Made by a program: the position numbers and the translations under genes. Source: Cytophagaceae bacterium (lineage in GTDB: Bacteria; Bacteroidota; Bacteroidia; Cytophagales; Spirosomataceae). From it: a stretch of DNA of 64,000 nt. This document shows positions 36,779 to 45,265 of this stretch, piece after piece; positions within the stretch are counted from its first letter, which is position 1; each line of letters opens with the position of its first letter. The stretch is taken from positions 26,145-90,144 of the forward strand of contig SXXW01000008.1 of the NCBI GenBank assembly GCA_005791165.1, given 5' to 3'. Under the pieces are notes generated by a model. The model ran no database searches. It was given only the letters and a program-made list of their open reading frames with translations, and had not been told where the DNA came from.

Positions 36779-37987
36779 TTAAAACCTAGTCAATGCCATT
36801 TCAGCCACTGTTTTGCCAATCGACAAAGAAGAAGTAGCCGCGGGACTTGGTGCATTTAAAATATTGATCACTTTGGGATCTTCCACAATGGAGAAATCAT
36901 CTAATAAACCGCCACTTCGATCGCATGCCTGAGCACGCACGCCCGCTCCACCTTCTACTAAATCTGTTATTTTAATCTCCGGAATTAATACTTGGAGTGC
37001 CTTTGTGAATGCTTCTTTTGAAAAACTACGATACATTTCTCCTAAGCCCGTTTCCCAGTACTTGGTTGCCACCTTTTGAAAACCAGGCCATGTTAATGTA
37101 TCCCAAAGCTCCTTAAAATCGATACCTAATTTTTTATACCCTTCCTTTTTAAAGGCCAAAACGGCATTTGGTCCTGCCTCCACGCCACCTTTCATCATGC
37201 GCGTAAAATGAACCCCTAAGAATGGGAAATTAGGATCTGGAACCGGATAAATTAAGTTTTTTACCAAATATTCTTTATCGGCCTTCAACTTAAAATACTC
37301 CCCTCTGAATGGAACTATTCGAACATCTAAAGGTTCTTTTTGAGTCCATTGGGCTACTTTATCGGAATAAAGACCTGCGCAATTAATGATTAATTTAGCT
37401 TCATAGGTCGACTTATTTGTCTCCACAATCGAATACGTTAAGCCTTTGGTGATGTTAATAACCTGCTCGGCCAAATGCAATTCGCAACCTTTTATTTGTA
37501 TTCCATTGGCTAATTTTACAGCCATCACTCGATAATCAACAATCCCTGTTTGAGGTACAAACATTCCCTCCACACCCGTTACATGAGGCTCATGCTCCCT
37601 CATTTCACTCAGACTTAATTTTTTCAATCCCCCCAATCCGTTTTGAATTCCCCTTTGATATAAATTCTCCAAAGCCCCTCGCTCATGTTCAAAACTTGCG
37701 ACCACAATTTTTCCAGTCAACTCATAAGGCACGTCTTCTTTTTGGCAATATTCAATCAGTTGATGGTACCCCTCAATACAATTTTTCGCCTTCAATGAAC
37801 CCGGCTTATAATACAAACCTGAGTGGATTACACCCGAATTATTGCCCGTCTGATGCATGGAAACCATGTTTTCCTTTTCAAATAGTGCTATTTTTAAATC
37901 TGGCTTAGATTCTAATAATCTATGCGCAGTTGCTAAACCCACAATACCTCCACCTACAATAATTACATCTAAAGCCATTGGAATCAT
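36779..37987 (-). CDS. lhgO: L-2-hydroxyglutarate oxidase (LhgO-type FAD enzyme)
   Basis: FAD-dependent oxidase of 402 residues that oxidises L-2-hydroxyglutarate to 2-oxoglutarate, a metabolite-repair role. It has the dinucleotide fold VIIVGGGIVGLATAHRL at the N-terminus, HQTGNNSGVIHSGLYYKPGSLKA, which is close to a family signature, VPFRGEYFKL, and a C-terminal GGAGVRAQACD with FSIVEDPKVINILNAPSPAATSSL-type sequence. Either the ATG at 37987 or the one at 37978 (MALDVII) could start translation. The gene diverges from anmK. Confidence 0.92.
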   Translation of the reverse strand: MIPMALDVIIVGGGIVGLATAHRLLESKPDLKIALFEKENMVSMHQTGNNSGVIHSGLYYKPGSLKAKNCIEGYHQLIEYCQKEDVPYELTGKIVVASFEHERGALENLYQRGIQNGLGGLKKLSLSEMREHEPHVTGVEGMFVPQTGIVDYRVMAVKLANGIQIKGCELHLAEQVINITKGLTYSIVETNKSTYEAKLIINCAGLYSDKVAQWTQKEPLDVRIVPFRGEYFKLKADKEYLVKNLIYPVPDPNFPFLGVHFTRMMKGGVEAGPNAVLAFKKEGYKKLGIDFKELWDTLTWPGFQKVATKYWETGLGEMYRSFSKEAFTKALQVLIPEIKITDLVEGGAGVRAQACDRSGGLLDDFSIVEDPKVINILNAPSPAATSSLSIGKTVAEMALTRF

Positions 37988-38088
37988 TCATTTATTGAAG
38001 AGCAAATATACGGAAATTCGATGGGAGATTTGGCATAAAATTATCAAGAGACTGAATATTTTAGGTATATCAAAAGGTTAAAATTTTG

Positions 38089-38096
38089 TAGCTTTG
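38089..38096 (+). promoter_or_regulatory. -7 promoter element before anmK
   Basis: TAGCTTTG matches TAnnTTTG. The predicted start of transcription lies about 65 bases before the anmK ATG at 38167. The leader contains inverted arms CTAGCT (38114-38119) and AGCTAG (38127-38132) that could form a small hairpin. Confidence 0.4.
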
Positions 38097-38166
38097 CCAC
38101 GCTCCTCAGGTGTCTAGCTCTCTGACAGCTAGGTTAAATTCAGAAGATGCTGAAATAAAAAACACA

Positions 38167-39354
38167 ATGAATCCGGGAATTGAAGCCTTGTATAAGATTG
38201 CCAATAAGTCCAAAAGAATGATTTTGGGTTTAATGTCGGGGACTTCCTTAGACGGTTTGGACATTGCCTTGTGTGAATTTGAGGGTTCGGGTTTAGGTAC
38301 AAAATTTCAATTAAAACAGTTTGTCTCACTGCCTTATTCGACAGAATTTAAACAAAGTATACAGGCTGTATTTGCGAAAGAACAGGTACATTTCCCTAGT
38401 CTAAGTACGCTCAATGCGGAAATAGGGATCAAACACGCTGAACTCATTTTAAGCGCGCTAAAATCTTGGGGAATAAAACCGGAAGAAATTGATTTGATTG
38501 CTTCTCATGGACAGACCGTGATGCACCGGCCGATGCGCAATAAAAATCAGCCAAATTCTACTTTGCAAATTGGCGACGGAGATCATATGGCATTAAAAAC
38601 GGGCATTATTACCCTCTCAGATTTTAGGCAGAAACATGTAGCGGCTGGAGGCGAAGGAGCTCCCTTGGCAATCTATGGCGATTACTTTCTGTTTTCTGAA
38701 AAAGGTGAAAATCGGATCTTATTGAATATTGGCGGAATCGGGAATTTCACTTTTCTACCGGCGAATAAGGATCCAAATTTAATTCTTGTAACCGATACTG
38801 GCCCAGGAAATACCTTAATTGACGCATGTGTTCGCAACTATTTTCCTGGCTTTTTTTATGATAAAGACGCTCGTTTGGGAATCCAGGGAGTATTGCATAC
38901 CGGCTTATTGCAAGCATTAATGAATTTGGATTTTTTCAAAGAAGATTTTCCGAAAAGTACAGGGCCGGAATATTTCAATTTAGAGAAAGTCGAAGCATTG
39001 ATACAGGCCAACCAATGGACCTTAACCCCTACCGATTTAATCCGAACATTGACTGAATTTACGGCTGAATCTATTGCATTGGCTATTGAAAAATATGTGC
39101 CTGAGACTAGCGCAAGTATTTACGTAAGTGGAGGAGGAAGTCAAAATCCATTGCTGATGCAAAGAATTTCAGCATTATTACCCGACATCCAGGTAAGAAA
39201 TAGTTCAGAAATCGGAATCCCAATGGATGCCAAAGAAGCTGTTTTATTTGCTTTGTTGGCCAACGAAACCATGATGGATGCTGGGACAAGCAGGGTGCGC
39301 CGACTAGGCGATTCGCCTTGGGTAACGATGGGGAAAATTTCTTTCCCTTATTAA
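38167..39354 (+). CDS. anmK: Anhydro-N-acetylmuramic acid kinase
   Basis: Kinase of 395 residues that opens and phosphorylates anhydro-N-acetylmuramic acid to N-acetylmuramic acid 6-phosphate during cell-wall recycling. Motifs: GLMSGTSLDGLDIALCEF near the start, DLIASHGQTVMHRP, LNIGGIGNFTFL, DTGPGNTLIDAC and a late VSGGGSQNPLLMQRI. A GTG at 38110 in the same frame would add 19 residues. I chose ATG 38167 because the extension has no family match and contains an inverted repeat. It is followed 6 bases later by an RluA-type gene. Confidence 0.94.
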   Translation: MNPGIEALYKIANKSKRMILGLMSGTSLDGLDIALCEFEGSGLGTKFQLKQFVSLPYSTEFKQSIQAVFAKEQVHFPSLSTLNAEIGIKHAELILSALKSWGIKPEEIDLIASHGQTVMHRPMRNKNQPNSTLQIGDGDHMALKTGIITLSDFRQKHVAAGGEGAPLAIYGDYFLFSEKGENRILLNIGGIGNFTFLPANKDPNLILVTDTGPGNTLIDACVRNYFPGFFYDKDARLGIQGVLHTGLLQALMNLDFFKEDFPKSTGPEYFNLEKVEALIQANQWTLTPTDLIRTLTEFTAESIALAIEKYVPETSASIYVSGGGSQNPLLMQRISALLPDIQVRNSSEIGIPMDAKEAVLFALLANETMMDAGTSRVRRLGDSPWVTMGKISFPY

Positions 39355-39360
39355 AGAAAT

Positions 39361-40077
39361 ATGAAGCAAAAATTAGAGGAATTTATACTTTTTGAGAATG
39401 ATGATTTTATCGTCATCAATAAGCCATCGGGCATTGCGACGTTAGATGAGCGGAAGGACGTTTTTGCCCCTGCTATTTTACGCATGGCCAAAGAGTACAG
39501 TTCAGATGCGCAGGTTGGACATCGATTAGACAAAGAAACCACAGGAGCTTTAATCATTGCCAAAAACCCTGAGGCCTATCGGCATATTTCCATGCAATTT
39601 GAACATCGAGAAACCGCGAAAAGATATCACGCCGTAGTCGATGGAATGCACAACTGGGATGGCATGTTGGTAAATCTACCTATCCTTCCTCTAAAAGACG
39701 GCAAGGTGATTATCGACCGCAATAAAGGAAAAGATGCTGAAACCTGGTTTCAAACCTTAAAGGTCTACAAAGGATTTACCTTAGTCGAATGCATGCCCAT
39801 CACGGGCAGAATGCATCAAATCAGAATCCATTTAACCTGTTTAAAAGCACCCATCGTGGCTGATGAAATGTATGGGGGACCGGATGTATATGTCTCAGAT
39901 TTAAAACGAAATTACCAGTTAAAAAAAGAATCGGAGGAATTGCCGATCATGCGCCGAGTGGCCTTACATGCCTTTAGTTTAAGTTTTAAATTGATGGATG
40001 GAAGCCCGATGACCGTGGAAGCGCCGTACCCAAAAGATTTTGGGGTACTGATCAAAACTTTGGAGAAGTATTCGTAA
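39361..40077 (+). CDS. RluA-family RNA pseudouridine synthase
   Basis: Enzyme of 238 residues that converts uridine to pseudouridine in rRNA or tRNA. The catalytic motif is visible as GHRLDKETTGALIIAKN with the active Asp. The start VINKPSGIATLDE and late TGRMHQIRIHL are also diagnostic. There is no N-terminal S4 domain, and it is short, so it resembles RluA/TruC-type enzymes more than RluC or RluD. The target base cannot be told. It lies 6 bases after anmK and just before tRNA-Arg. Confidence 0.92.
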   Translation: MKQKLEEFILFENDDFIVINKPSGIATLDERKDVFAPAILRMAKEYSSDAQVGHRLDKETTGALIIAKNPEAYRHISMQFEHRETAKRYHAVVDGMHNWDGMLVNLPILPLKDGKVIIDRNKGKDAETWFQTLKVYKGFTLVECMPITGRMHQIRIHLTCLKAPIVADEMYGGPDVYVSDLKRNYQLKKESEELPIMRRVALHAFSLSFKLMDGSPMTVEAPYPKDFGVLIKTLEKYS

Positions 40078-40089
40078 TTTTACCGCCTC

Positions 40090-40161
40090 GGCTTCATAGT
40101 TCAATGGATAGAATGTAGGTTTCCGGTACCTAAGATGAAGGTTCGATTCCTTCTGAGGCTA
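40090..40161 (+). tRNA. tRNA-Arg (anticodon CCG)
   Basis: Cloverleaf by hand. The acceptor strands GGCTTCA (40090-40096) and TGAGGCT (40154-40160) pair with two G-U wobbles. The D arm is GTTC/GAAT. The anticodon stem TAGGT/ACCTA encloses the loop TTCCGGT with CCG at 40123-40125. The T arm is GAAGG/CCTTC with loop TTCGATT. The discriminator is A161, and CCA is not encoded. It lies in the 156-base gap after the RluA-type gene. Confidence 0.92.
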
Positions 40162-40233
40162 CAAGATTTAATTGCCCAACAAAGAAAAATTCTTTTAGTG
40201 AACTCGTTGGCAAAATCCGTTTCAAATTAAAAA

Positions 40234-41340
40234 ATGTCTACAAAAAAGAGAATTTTATTCTTTACCAAAGACCTTAACCGGACTGGAGCGGAAATAATTC
40301 TATTCAACATCGTGGAAAGCTTGGATCGTTCCAAATTTGATATTGGGATAGTTTTGATGCAACAAGGGGGTGAATTAGTTCCTAATCTGCCGCAAGACGT
40401 CAAATTATTTTACTTAGAAAGCACCTTCAACATTTTCGATAAAATTAGATTTCATCTGGGAGAAGATGTTATGCTAAATCGATTAAAAAAGATTGAGAAT
40501 GAGTTTAAAAGTGACATTTGGTATATTAATACGATCACCAACGCAGGAGTATTAAAATATAGCAATCATTTTAGCACCTACAAATTTTTACATATTCACG
40601 AAAATCTTTTTGGAATAGGTCACCTGAGCTTAACTGATACTGAAATAATTTTAAATCAGGTAGACCATTATATTGCCTGTTCAGATATTATTTACAATCA
40701 ATTAAAATCCATCACACAAAAACCATGTACAACCGTCACATCTTGCATTGATAAAAATTATATTGATTCATGTTTATTTAATTTACCCGAGCGACCAAAA
40801 AATAAAATAAAAATTATTGGCTCAGGTACAATTTGCCAAGTCAAAGGTGTAGAAATATTTGTAGAAATTAGTAAGTTCTTTGATCCAACAAAATATGAAT
40901 TTGTTTGGATTGGGAATTGGTCAAAAACGGGATATTCAGAAGTTCTAAGAAGAAATATTAATTCCATAAAAAATCCTGCCATTGAAATTAAAAATAACTT
41001 AAGCCCATTGGAATATATTCAAGAAATAAATTCAGCGGATTTATTTTTATCTTGCTCTAGAGAAGAAAGTATGGGTTTAGTGATGATGGAAGCCATTTAC
41101 TGCGGAGTTCCCGTTCTTGCAACAGATTCTGGAGGATCTTCATTAATCATCAATGATCAAAATGGTAGAATTTGTTTCGACCTAAGACCTGAAATCCTTG
41201 CGAATGAAGTTTTGAATTTAATAAAGGCTCAAAACCAATTTGATAAAAATGTAATGAAGGAATCTATTGAGAAATATAATATTCAAGTGGAACTCAAAAA
41301 GCTCGAAAATATACTCTCTCAAAAGTCATCCGTTACCTGA
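40234..41340 (+). CDS. Glycosyltransferase family 4-type enzyme
   Basis: Glycosyltransferase of 368 residues with a GT-B fold, probably acting in polysaccharide, O-antigen or glycoprotein assembly. The N-terminal lobe has ILFFTKDLNRTGAEIILFNIVESL. The C-terminal lobe has the donor-binding GSGTICQVKGVEIFVE and SCSREESMGLVMMEAIYCGVPVLATDSGG, including the E-x7-E-like pair. Base composition is clearly more AT-rich than the neighbouring housekeeping genes. It is adjacent to tRNA-Arg, and with the next gene it may form a small inserted surface-glycan segment. Confidence 0.9.
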   Translation: MSTKKRILFFTKDLNRTGAEIILFNIVESLDRSKFDIGIVLMQQGGELVPNLPQDVKLFYLESTFNIFDKIRFHLGEDVMLNRLKKIENEFKSDIWYINTITNAGVLKYSNHFSTYKFLHIHENLFGIGHLSLTDTEIILNQVDHYIACSDIIYNQLKSITQKPCTTVTSCIDKNYIDSCLFNLPERPKNKIKIIGSGTICQVKGVEIFVEISKFFDPTKYEFVWIGNWSKTGYSEVLRRNINSIKNPAIEIKNNLSPLEYIQEINSADLFLSCSREESMGLVMMEAIYCGVPVLATDSGGSSLIINDQNGRICFDLRPEILANEVLNLIKAQNQFDKNVMKESIEKYNIQVELKKLENILSQKSSVT

Positions 41341-41563
41341 ACAAAAGATCATCTCACTTAGAGTAAATCCATTTTAATTTCTTGAGGTAGAATTAAGTTT
41401 TGACGTCGACAAACCAAGGAATTTAGCTAAATCAGTGCCTCTGGAATAATCAAGTTAGGATTTTGACATGCTCTTAATTTAAAGAAAAATAACCAACTAA
41501 TAATTACACCTTAAACTTTGTATTTAAAATTGTTAAGTTTGTATTTTGACATACAGATTCATT

Positions 41564-43219
41564 ATGGTTTTGAAACAGTTTTTTGTCGTTTTAATCATCT
41601 CTATAGTTTGTTATTTTGGTATAAACTTTCATCAAGACGAATTTCTGCACTTTCATAATTTAGCCTATCTAAACCCAAATTTTTATTTAGTGAATTTTAC
41701 TGAGGGTTTTCAAGCCTACAGTAAAAGCGTATTAAATCATCAATTTAATATGCCTTTCCCTTACACAGGGACAATACAAGGATTACTATTTTTTCCGTTT
41801 TTCAAATTATTTCCATTGATCATAGGCAAAGGGATTTACTCATTTTTGTCTTTGATTTTATTCTTTTATCTGCTAAAAAAAGAATTAAATTTGGGAAAAG
41901 CGGGCACCTGGGCCATGTGTCTTTTTATTCCATTTTACTTTAGCATCCTACATGACGCTGGACCTGTAAATTTAGCCCTAATCATATATTTGCTAACTAG
42001 AATACTTGTGGGTAAAATTTATGCATCAAAATCATTTTTAAGACTTCTGTGCCTATCCAGTATTTTATTAATCATTTGGGCAATTGCCTGCTTTGATAAA
42101 TTATTTTTCCTCTATTTAATACCTTCGCTAATCCCATTTTGTTTAGTTAAAATTAATTTTAAAGATATTAATTGGAAATCAACTATTTCAATTTTCATTA
42201 CATTACTTGTATTGTTTACCTTATTTAATCAATATTTAAATTCAAATCTTTCAGTAAAATATTTCAGTAATGCCACACCTAGTTTTGAAACTAAACCCTT
42301 AAAAAAACATTTGCTTGATGAGGAAAAATTGGGTATTGAATCATTAATCAAGGGTGTTTTAGATCCCTATAATAACAAGAAAGTATTATTTGAAATTTTA
42401 AATGATCGACTTGAAGGCACTAACGCATTCATCAAACAGTTTGATTTTAGTTTTTATTTGAACCGTAATTTGTCAGGAAATTCATTTTTTCAATATTTCT
42501 ACTTTGAAGGATATCCTATTTTTTTATTCGCATTGATTTTGGCATTTATCATACATGTCGCAGCCAAAAATTATAAAAAAATTAGTTTTTCATTTTCAAA
42601 TTGGATTGAAAATCCTAGATCAAATGACTTCTACAAAACTAGCCTTTATGGATTGTCCATATTATTTATGTTAGCCACTTTTCTGATCTTAGGCAGAGTC
42701 AAATGGGGTCACCATTTTGTTTTTGTTTGGATCCCAATCTTTGGATTTTTATTCGACAACTCTTATAAATTTTATCGAAGCATCTTCTTAAAAACTTACT
42801 TTATTTTGGCCCTAATTACAGTAAGCATTAATTACAAAATTAGCGATTGGTTTTATTGGATTCCTATTGATTATGCTACCATCCAAAAATATACTAGCTC
42901 ATCTGAAAAAAAGAAGGCTATTGTAAATTTTGACTCCTGGAGCTTTTATTACATCAGGTCCATCGATGATCAAAATGATGATATTGTGACATGGGTAAGC
43001 CCTCTTGACACAATTCAAATGACTAGACTATTGGGTTTATCGGACTCATTAAAAATCCCAATTATCAATGTAATGAATATTGATTATGTAGATACACGAA
43101 ATAGGCAATCCTTTAACAAGAAATTGAATGCTTATTATAAGCTAGGAAGAAAAATCAAAATGATTTATCCTTCACAAAAAATGCCAATTTTTGAAATAGG
43201 ATACTTAGATAAAAAATGA
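41564..43219 (+). CDS. Multi-pass membrane protein, probable GT-C type glycosyltransferase
   Basis: Membrane protein of 551 residues with about 11-12 hydrophobic helices. The first periplasmic loop starts GINFHQDEFLHFHNL, with an acidic pair in the position of the metal-binding motif of GT-C enzymes (ArnT, PMT and relatives). That, and a C-terminal soluble tail, support a lipid-phosphate-sugar-dependent glycosyltransferase, but no family signature is certain. ATG 41564 is chosen. The open frame begins at a TTG at 41546. The gene is strongly AT-rich, like the preceding one. The 220 bases before it hold no gene. Confidence 0.65.
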   Translation: MVLKQFFVVLIISIVCYFGINFHQDEFLHFHNLAYLNPNFYLVNFTEGFQAYSKSVLNHQFNMPFPYTGTIQGLLFFPFFKLFPLIIGKGIYSFLSLILFFYLLKKELNLGKAGTWAMCLFIPFYFSILHDAGPVNLALIIYLLTRILVGKIYASKSFLRLLCLSSILLIIWAIACFDKLFFLYLIPSLIPFCLVKINFKDINWKSTISIFITLLVLFTLFNQYLNSNLSVKYFSNATPSFETKPLKKHLLDEEKLGIESLIKGVLDPYNNKKVLFEILNDRLEGTNAFIKQFDFSFYLNRNLSGNSFFQYFYFEGYPIFLFALILAFIIHVAAKNYKKISFSFSNWIENPRSNDFYKTSLYGLSILFMLATFLILGRVKWGHHFVFVWIPIFGFLFDNSYKFYRSIFLKTYFILALITVSINYKISDWFYWIPIDYATIQKYTSSSEKKKAIVNFDSWSFYYIRSIDDQNDDIVTWVSPLDTIQMTRLLGLSDSLKIPIINVMNIDYVDTRNRQSFNKKLNAYYKLGRKIKMIYPSQKMPIFEIGYLDKK

Positions 43220-43223
43220 AAGC

Positions 43224-43577
43224 TTACACATCCTGGGCATCATACACCAATACCTTTTTCCAAAGGTGTGCGCAGTTTTTAACAAATTCCATGTGCAACG
43301 GATGATCTTGGTAAACTTTTTGGCCCGTAGCATCGTTGAAAAACATGATTTCGGATACGTCCCAAGAAGTATCCACCACATCACGCTTTTCGGTAGATGC
43401 TAAAACGCCTACATGCATTCTCTGAATCGTAGGGATCGCTCTTAAGGTATTCAAACCGGCAATTAATGCATTTCTATCTGCCTCGGATTCTGGATGGTTC
43501 AACCAGAAAAATACATGATGTATTAAGGCGATGGAAGGTTTTACCATGGCTGGCGCTTCGTTATGGGTCGTCGACAT
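43224..43577 (-). CDS. Dabb-domain (stress-responsive alpha/beta barrel) protein
   Basis: Small protein of 117 residues with the Dabb ferredoxin-like fold: ALIHHVFFWLNHP (strand and His near the active cleft), LRAIPTIQRMHVG and the late YQDHPLHMEFVKNCAHLWKKVLVYD. The family includes stress proteins of unknown role and some small lyases or cyclases. It diverges from the Gfo/Idh/MocA gene downstream. In Bacteroidota Dabb genes are often near sugar-oxidoreductase genes of the kind that follow here. Confidence 0.88.
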   Translation of the reverse strand: MSTTHNEAPAMVKPSIALIHHVFFWLNHPESEADRNALIAGLNTLRAIPTIQRMHVGVLASTEKRDVVDTSWDVSEIMFFNDATGQKVYQDHPLHMEFVKNCAHLWKKVLVYDAQDV

Positions 43578-43700
43578 AAAATGATTTGTTCAAAATTAAA
43601 AGCCCAATATCCAAAAAAAATCACAAATTCTTATCCCTAAAATCTTCAGTTTGTTGAATTTTATTAAATATTAATTAATTTGAAGGCTTAAACATAAACT

Positions 43701-45140
43701 ATGAAATCAAACGAAAAATCGCGTCGGTCATTTTTGAAAAAATCGACCTTGTTGACAGCCGCTTCAGCATTTCCTTCTATTTGGACTTCATCGACCAACC
43801 ATTATTTACCGGGACCCGCTAATCTACCTGCGAAGGACAAGGTTAATTTAGCTTGTATCGGTATTGGAAATCAAGGGGGATCTGATGTTATGTCCTTCGC
43901 AAAAACAGGATTGGCTAATTTTGTAGCCTTCTGTGACGTAGATATGGGGGCTCCTCAGACGAGAGCTGTCTTAGAGAAATTCCCGGATGTACCGCGTTTT
44001 CAAGATTTCAGAACGATGTTTGATAAAATGGGAAGCCAAATTGAAGCAGTGGCCATAGGGGTTCCTGATCATTCACACTTCCCTATTACCATGATGGCTT
44101 TAGCCTTAGGCAAACATGTCTATGTAGAAAAACCGATGGCTAGGACATTTAATGAGGTAGAACTCATGATGGCAGCCGCCAAAAAACATAGCCACCTAGT
44201 GACCCAAATGGGAAATCAGGGCCATTCGGAGGCCAATTATTTTCAATTCAAAGCATGGCAAGAAGCGGGCATTATCAAGGATGTAACGTCCATGACCGCA
44301 CACATGAACTCTGCGCGCAGGTGGCATGGTTGGGATACTAATATTAAAAAATTTCCAGCCGGGGAACCTGTTCCAAGCACCTTGGATTGGGATATTTGGC
44401 AAGGCGTTGTACAGCCACATGAGTACCAAAAAGACTTTGTCAATGGACAATGGCGTTGTTGGTTCGATTATGGATTAGGAGCACTAGGCGACTGGGGTGC
44501 ACATATCATGGACACCGCGCATGAATTTTTGAATTTGGGATTACCTACGGAAATCAATATGCAGAGAGCGGATGGACATAATCCATTCTTTTATCCGCTA
44601 TCGACGACCTTGTTGTTTAAGTTTCCTTCGCGTGGCAACATGCCGGCCATGGATATTACTTGGTATGATGGGATTAACAACATTCCTCCTGTTCCCGCAG
44701 GGTATGGGGTTTCTGCATTAGACCCTAATATTCCACCACCAAGCAATGGAAAGATTCAACCCGTTAAATTAAATCCAGGCAAGATTATTTATTCGAAAGA
44801 GTTGACCTTTAAAGGCGGATCCCATGGAAGTACGTTGTCGATCATTCCGGAGGATAAGGCGAAAGACATGGCGAATAAGTTGCCCGTGGTGCCTATAAGT
44901 CCATCGAACCATTATGCCAACTACCTAAAGGCCTGTATGGGATTGGAGAAAACGAGATCGCCATTTGCAATTGCGGGACCTTTAAGCCAAGTGTTTACCT
45001 TGGGTGTGATGGCACAAAAATTAAACACTAAATTATTGTTTGACCGTAAAACCAAACAGATTACCAACAATAAAATAGCCAACCAATTATTGGTAGGTGC
45101 GCCTCCAAGAAAAGGTTGGGAGCAATATTATAAAGTCTAG
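43701..45140 (+). CDS. Exported Gfo/Idh/MocA-family oxidoreductase with twin-arginine signal
   Basis: NAD(P)-dependent sugar oxidoreductase of 479 residues. The N-terminus has RRSFLKKSTLLTAASAFPS, a good Tat leader, so it is probably folded with its cofactor and exported. The Rossmann part follows (NLACIGIGNQGGSDV, FCDVD), then the EKPMAR catalytic-lysine motif near residue 148. The long C-terminal region with WDIWQGVVQPHEY and DYGLGALGDWGAHIMDTAHEF is typical of the Planctomycete/Bacteroidota branch. The substrate is unknown. The relatives act on glycosides or inositols. It is transcribed alone from 43701 and ends before a terminator-like hairpin. Confidence 0.92.
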   Translation: MKSNEKSRRSFLKKSTLLTAASAFPSIWTSSTNHYLPGPANLPAKDKVNLACIGIGNQGGSDVMSFAKTGLANFVAFCDVDMGAPQTRAVLEKFPDVPRFQDFRTMFDKMGSQIEAVAIGVPDHSHFPITMMALALGKHVYVEKPMARTFNEVELMMAAAKKHSHLVTQMGNQGHSEANYFQFKAWQEAGIIKDVTSMTAHMNSARRWHGWDTNIKKFPAGEPVPSTLDWDIWQGVVQPHEYQKDFVNGQWRCWFDYGLGALGDWGAHIMDTAHEFLNLGLPTEINMQRADGHNPFFYPLSTTLLFKFPSRGNMPAMDITWYDGINNIPPVPAGYGVSALDPNIPPPSNGKIQPVKLNPGKIIYSKELTFKGGSHGSTLSIIPEDKAKDMANKLPVVPISPSNHYANYLKACMGLEKTRSPFAIAGPLSQVFTLGVMAQKLNTKLLFDRKTKQITNNKIANQLLVGAPPRKGWEQYYKV

Positions 45141-45160
45141 AATTCCTTTAGGAATTTTTA
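45141..45160 (+). terminator. Terminator-like hairpin after the first Gfo/Idh/MocA gene
   Basis: AATTCC and GGAATT pair around TTTA and are followed by TTTTA, starting at the stop codon of the gene at 43701-45140. The T tract is short, so termination may be partial. Confidence 0.5.
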
Positions 45161-45173
45161 TAACCCTTGATTG

Positions 45174-45211
45174 AAACGAAATAGACGCAAAAAATTGCGT
45201 CTATTTCGTTT
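45174..45211. terminator. Perfect 17-bp hairpin between convergent genes
   Basis: The arms 45174-45190 and 45195-45211 are perfect inverted repeats (AAACGAAATAGACGCAA and its complement) around the loop AAAA. It lies between two converging genes and could act as a bidirectional terminator or RNA-stability element. It lacks a long T tract. An unrelated palindromic repeat element is the alternative. Confidence 0.6.
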
Positions 45212-45265
45212 AGCAAAGGAAAGGAAAATAAAGTATGTCAATAAGAAACTAATCCCTTGGCCACC

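Noticed and set aside
40085..40160. tRNA acceptor stem beginning at GCCTCGG (40085)
   Set aside because: That start leaves no proper D arm spacing. GGCTTCA at 40090 pairs with the 3' strand and gives T8, A9 and a normal D stem.
41341..41563. Gene remnant between the two glycosyltransferase genes
   Set aside because: All frames contain stops, and no stretch resembles a known protein. Only three short TTTTGAC repeats were seen.
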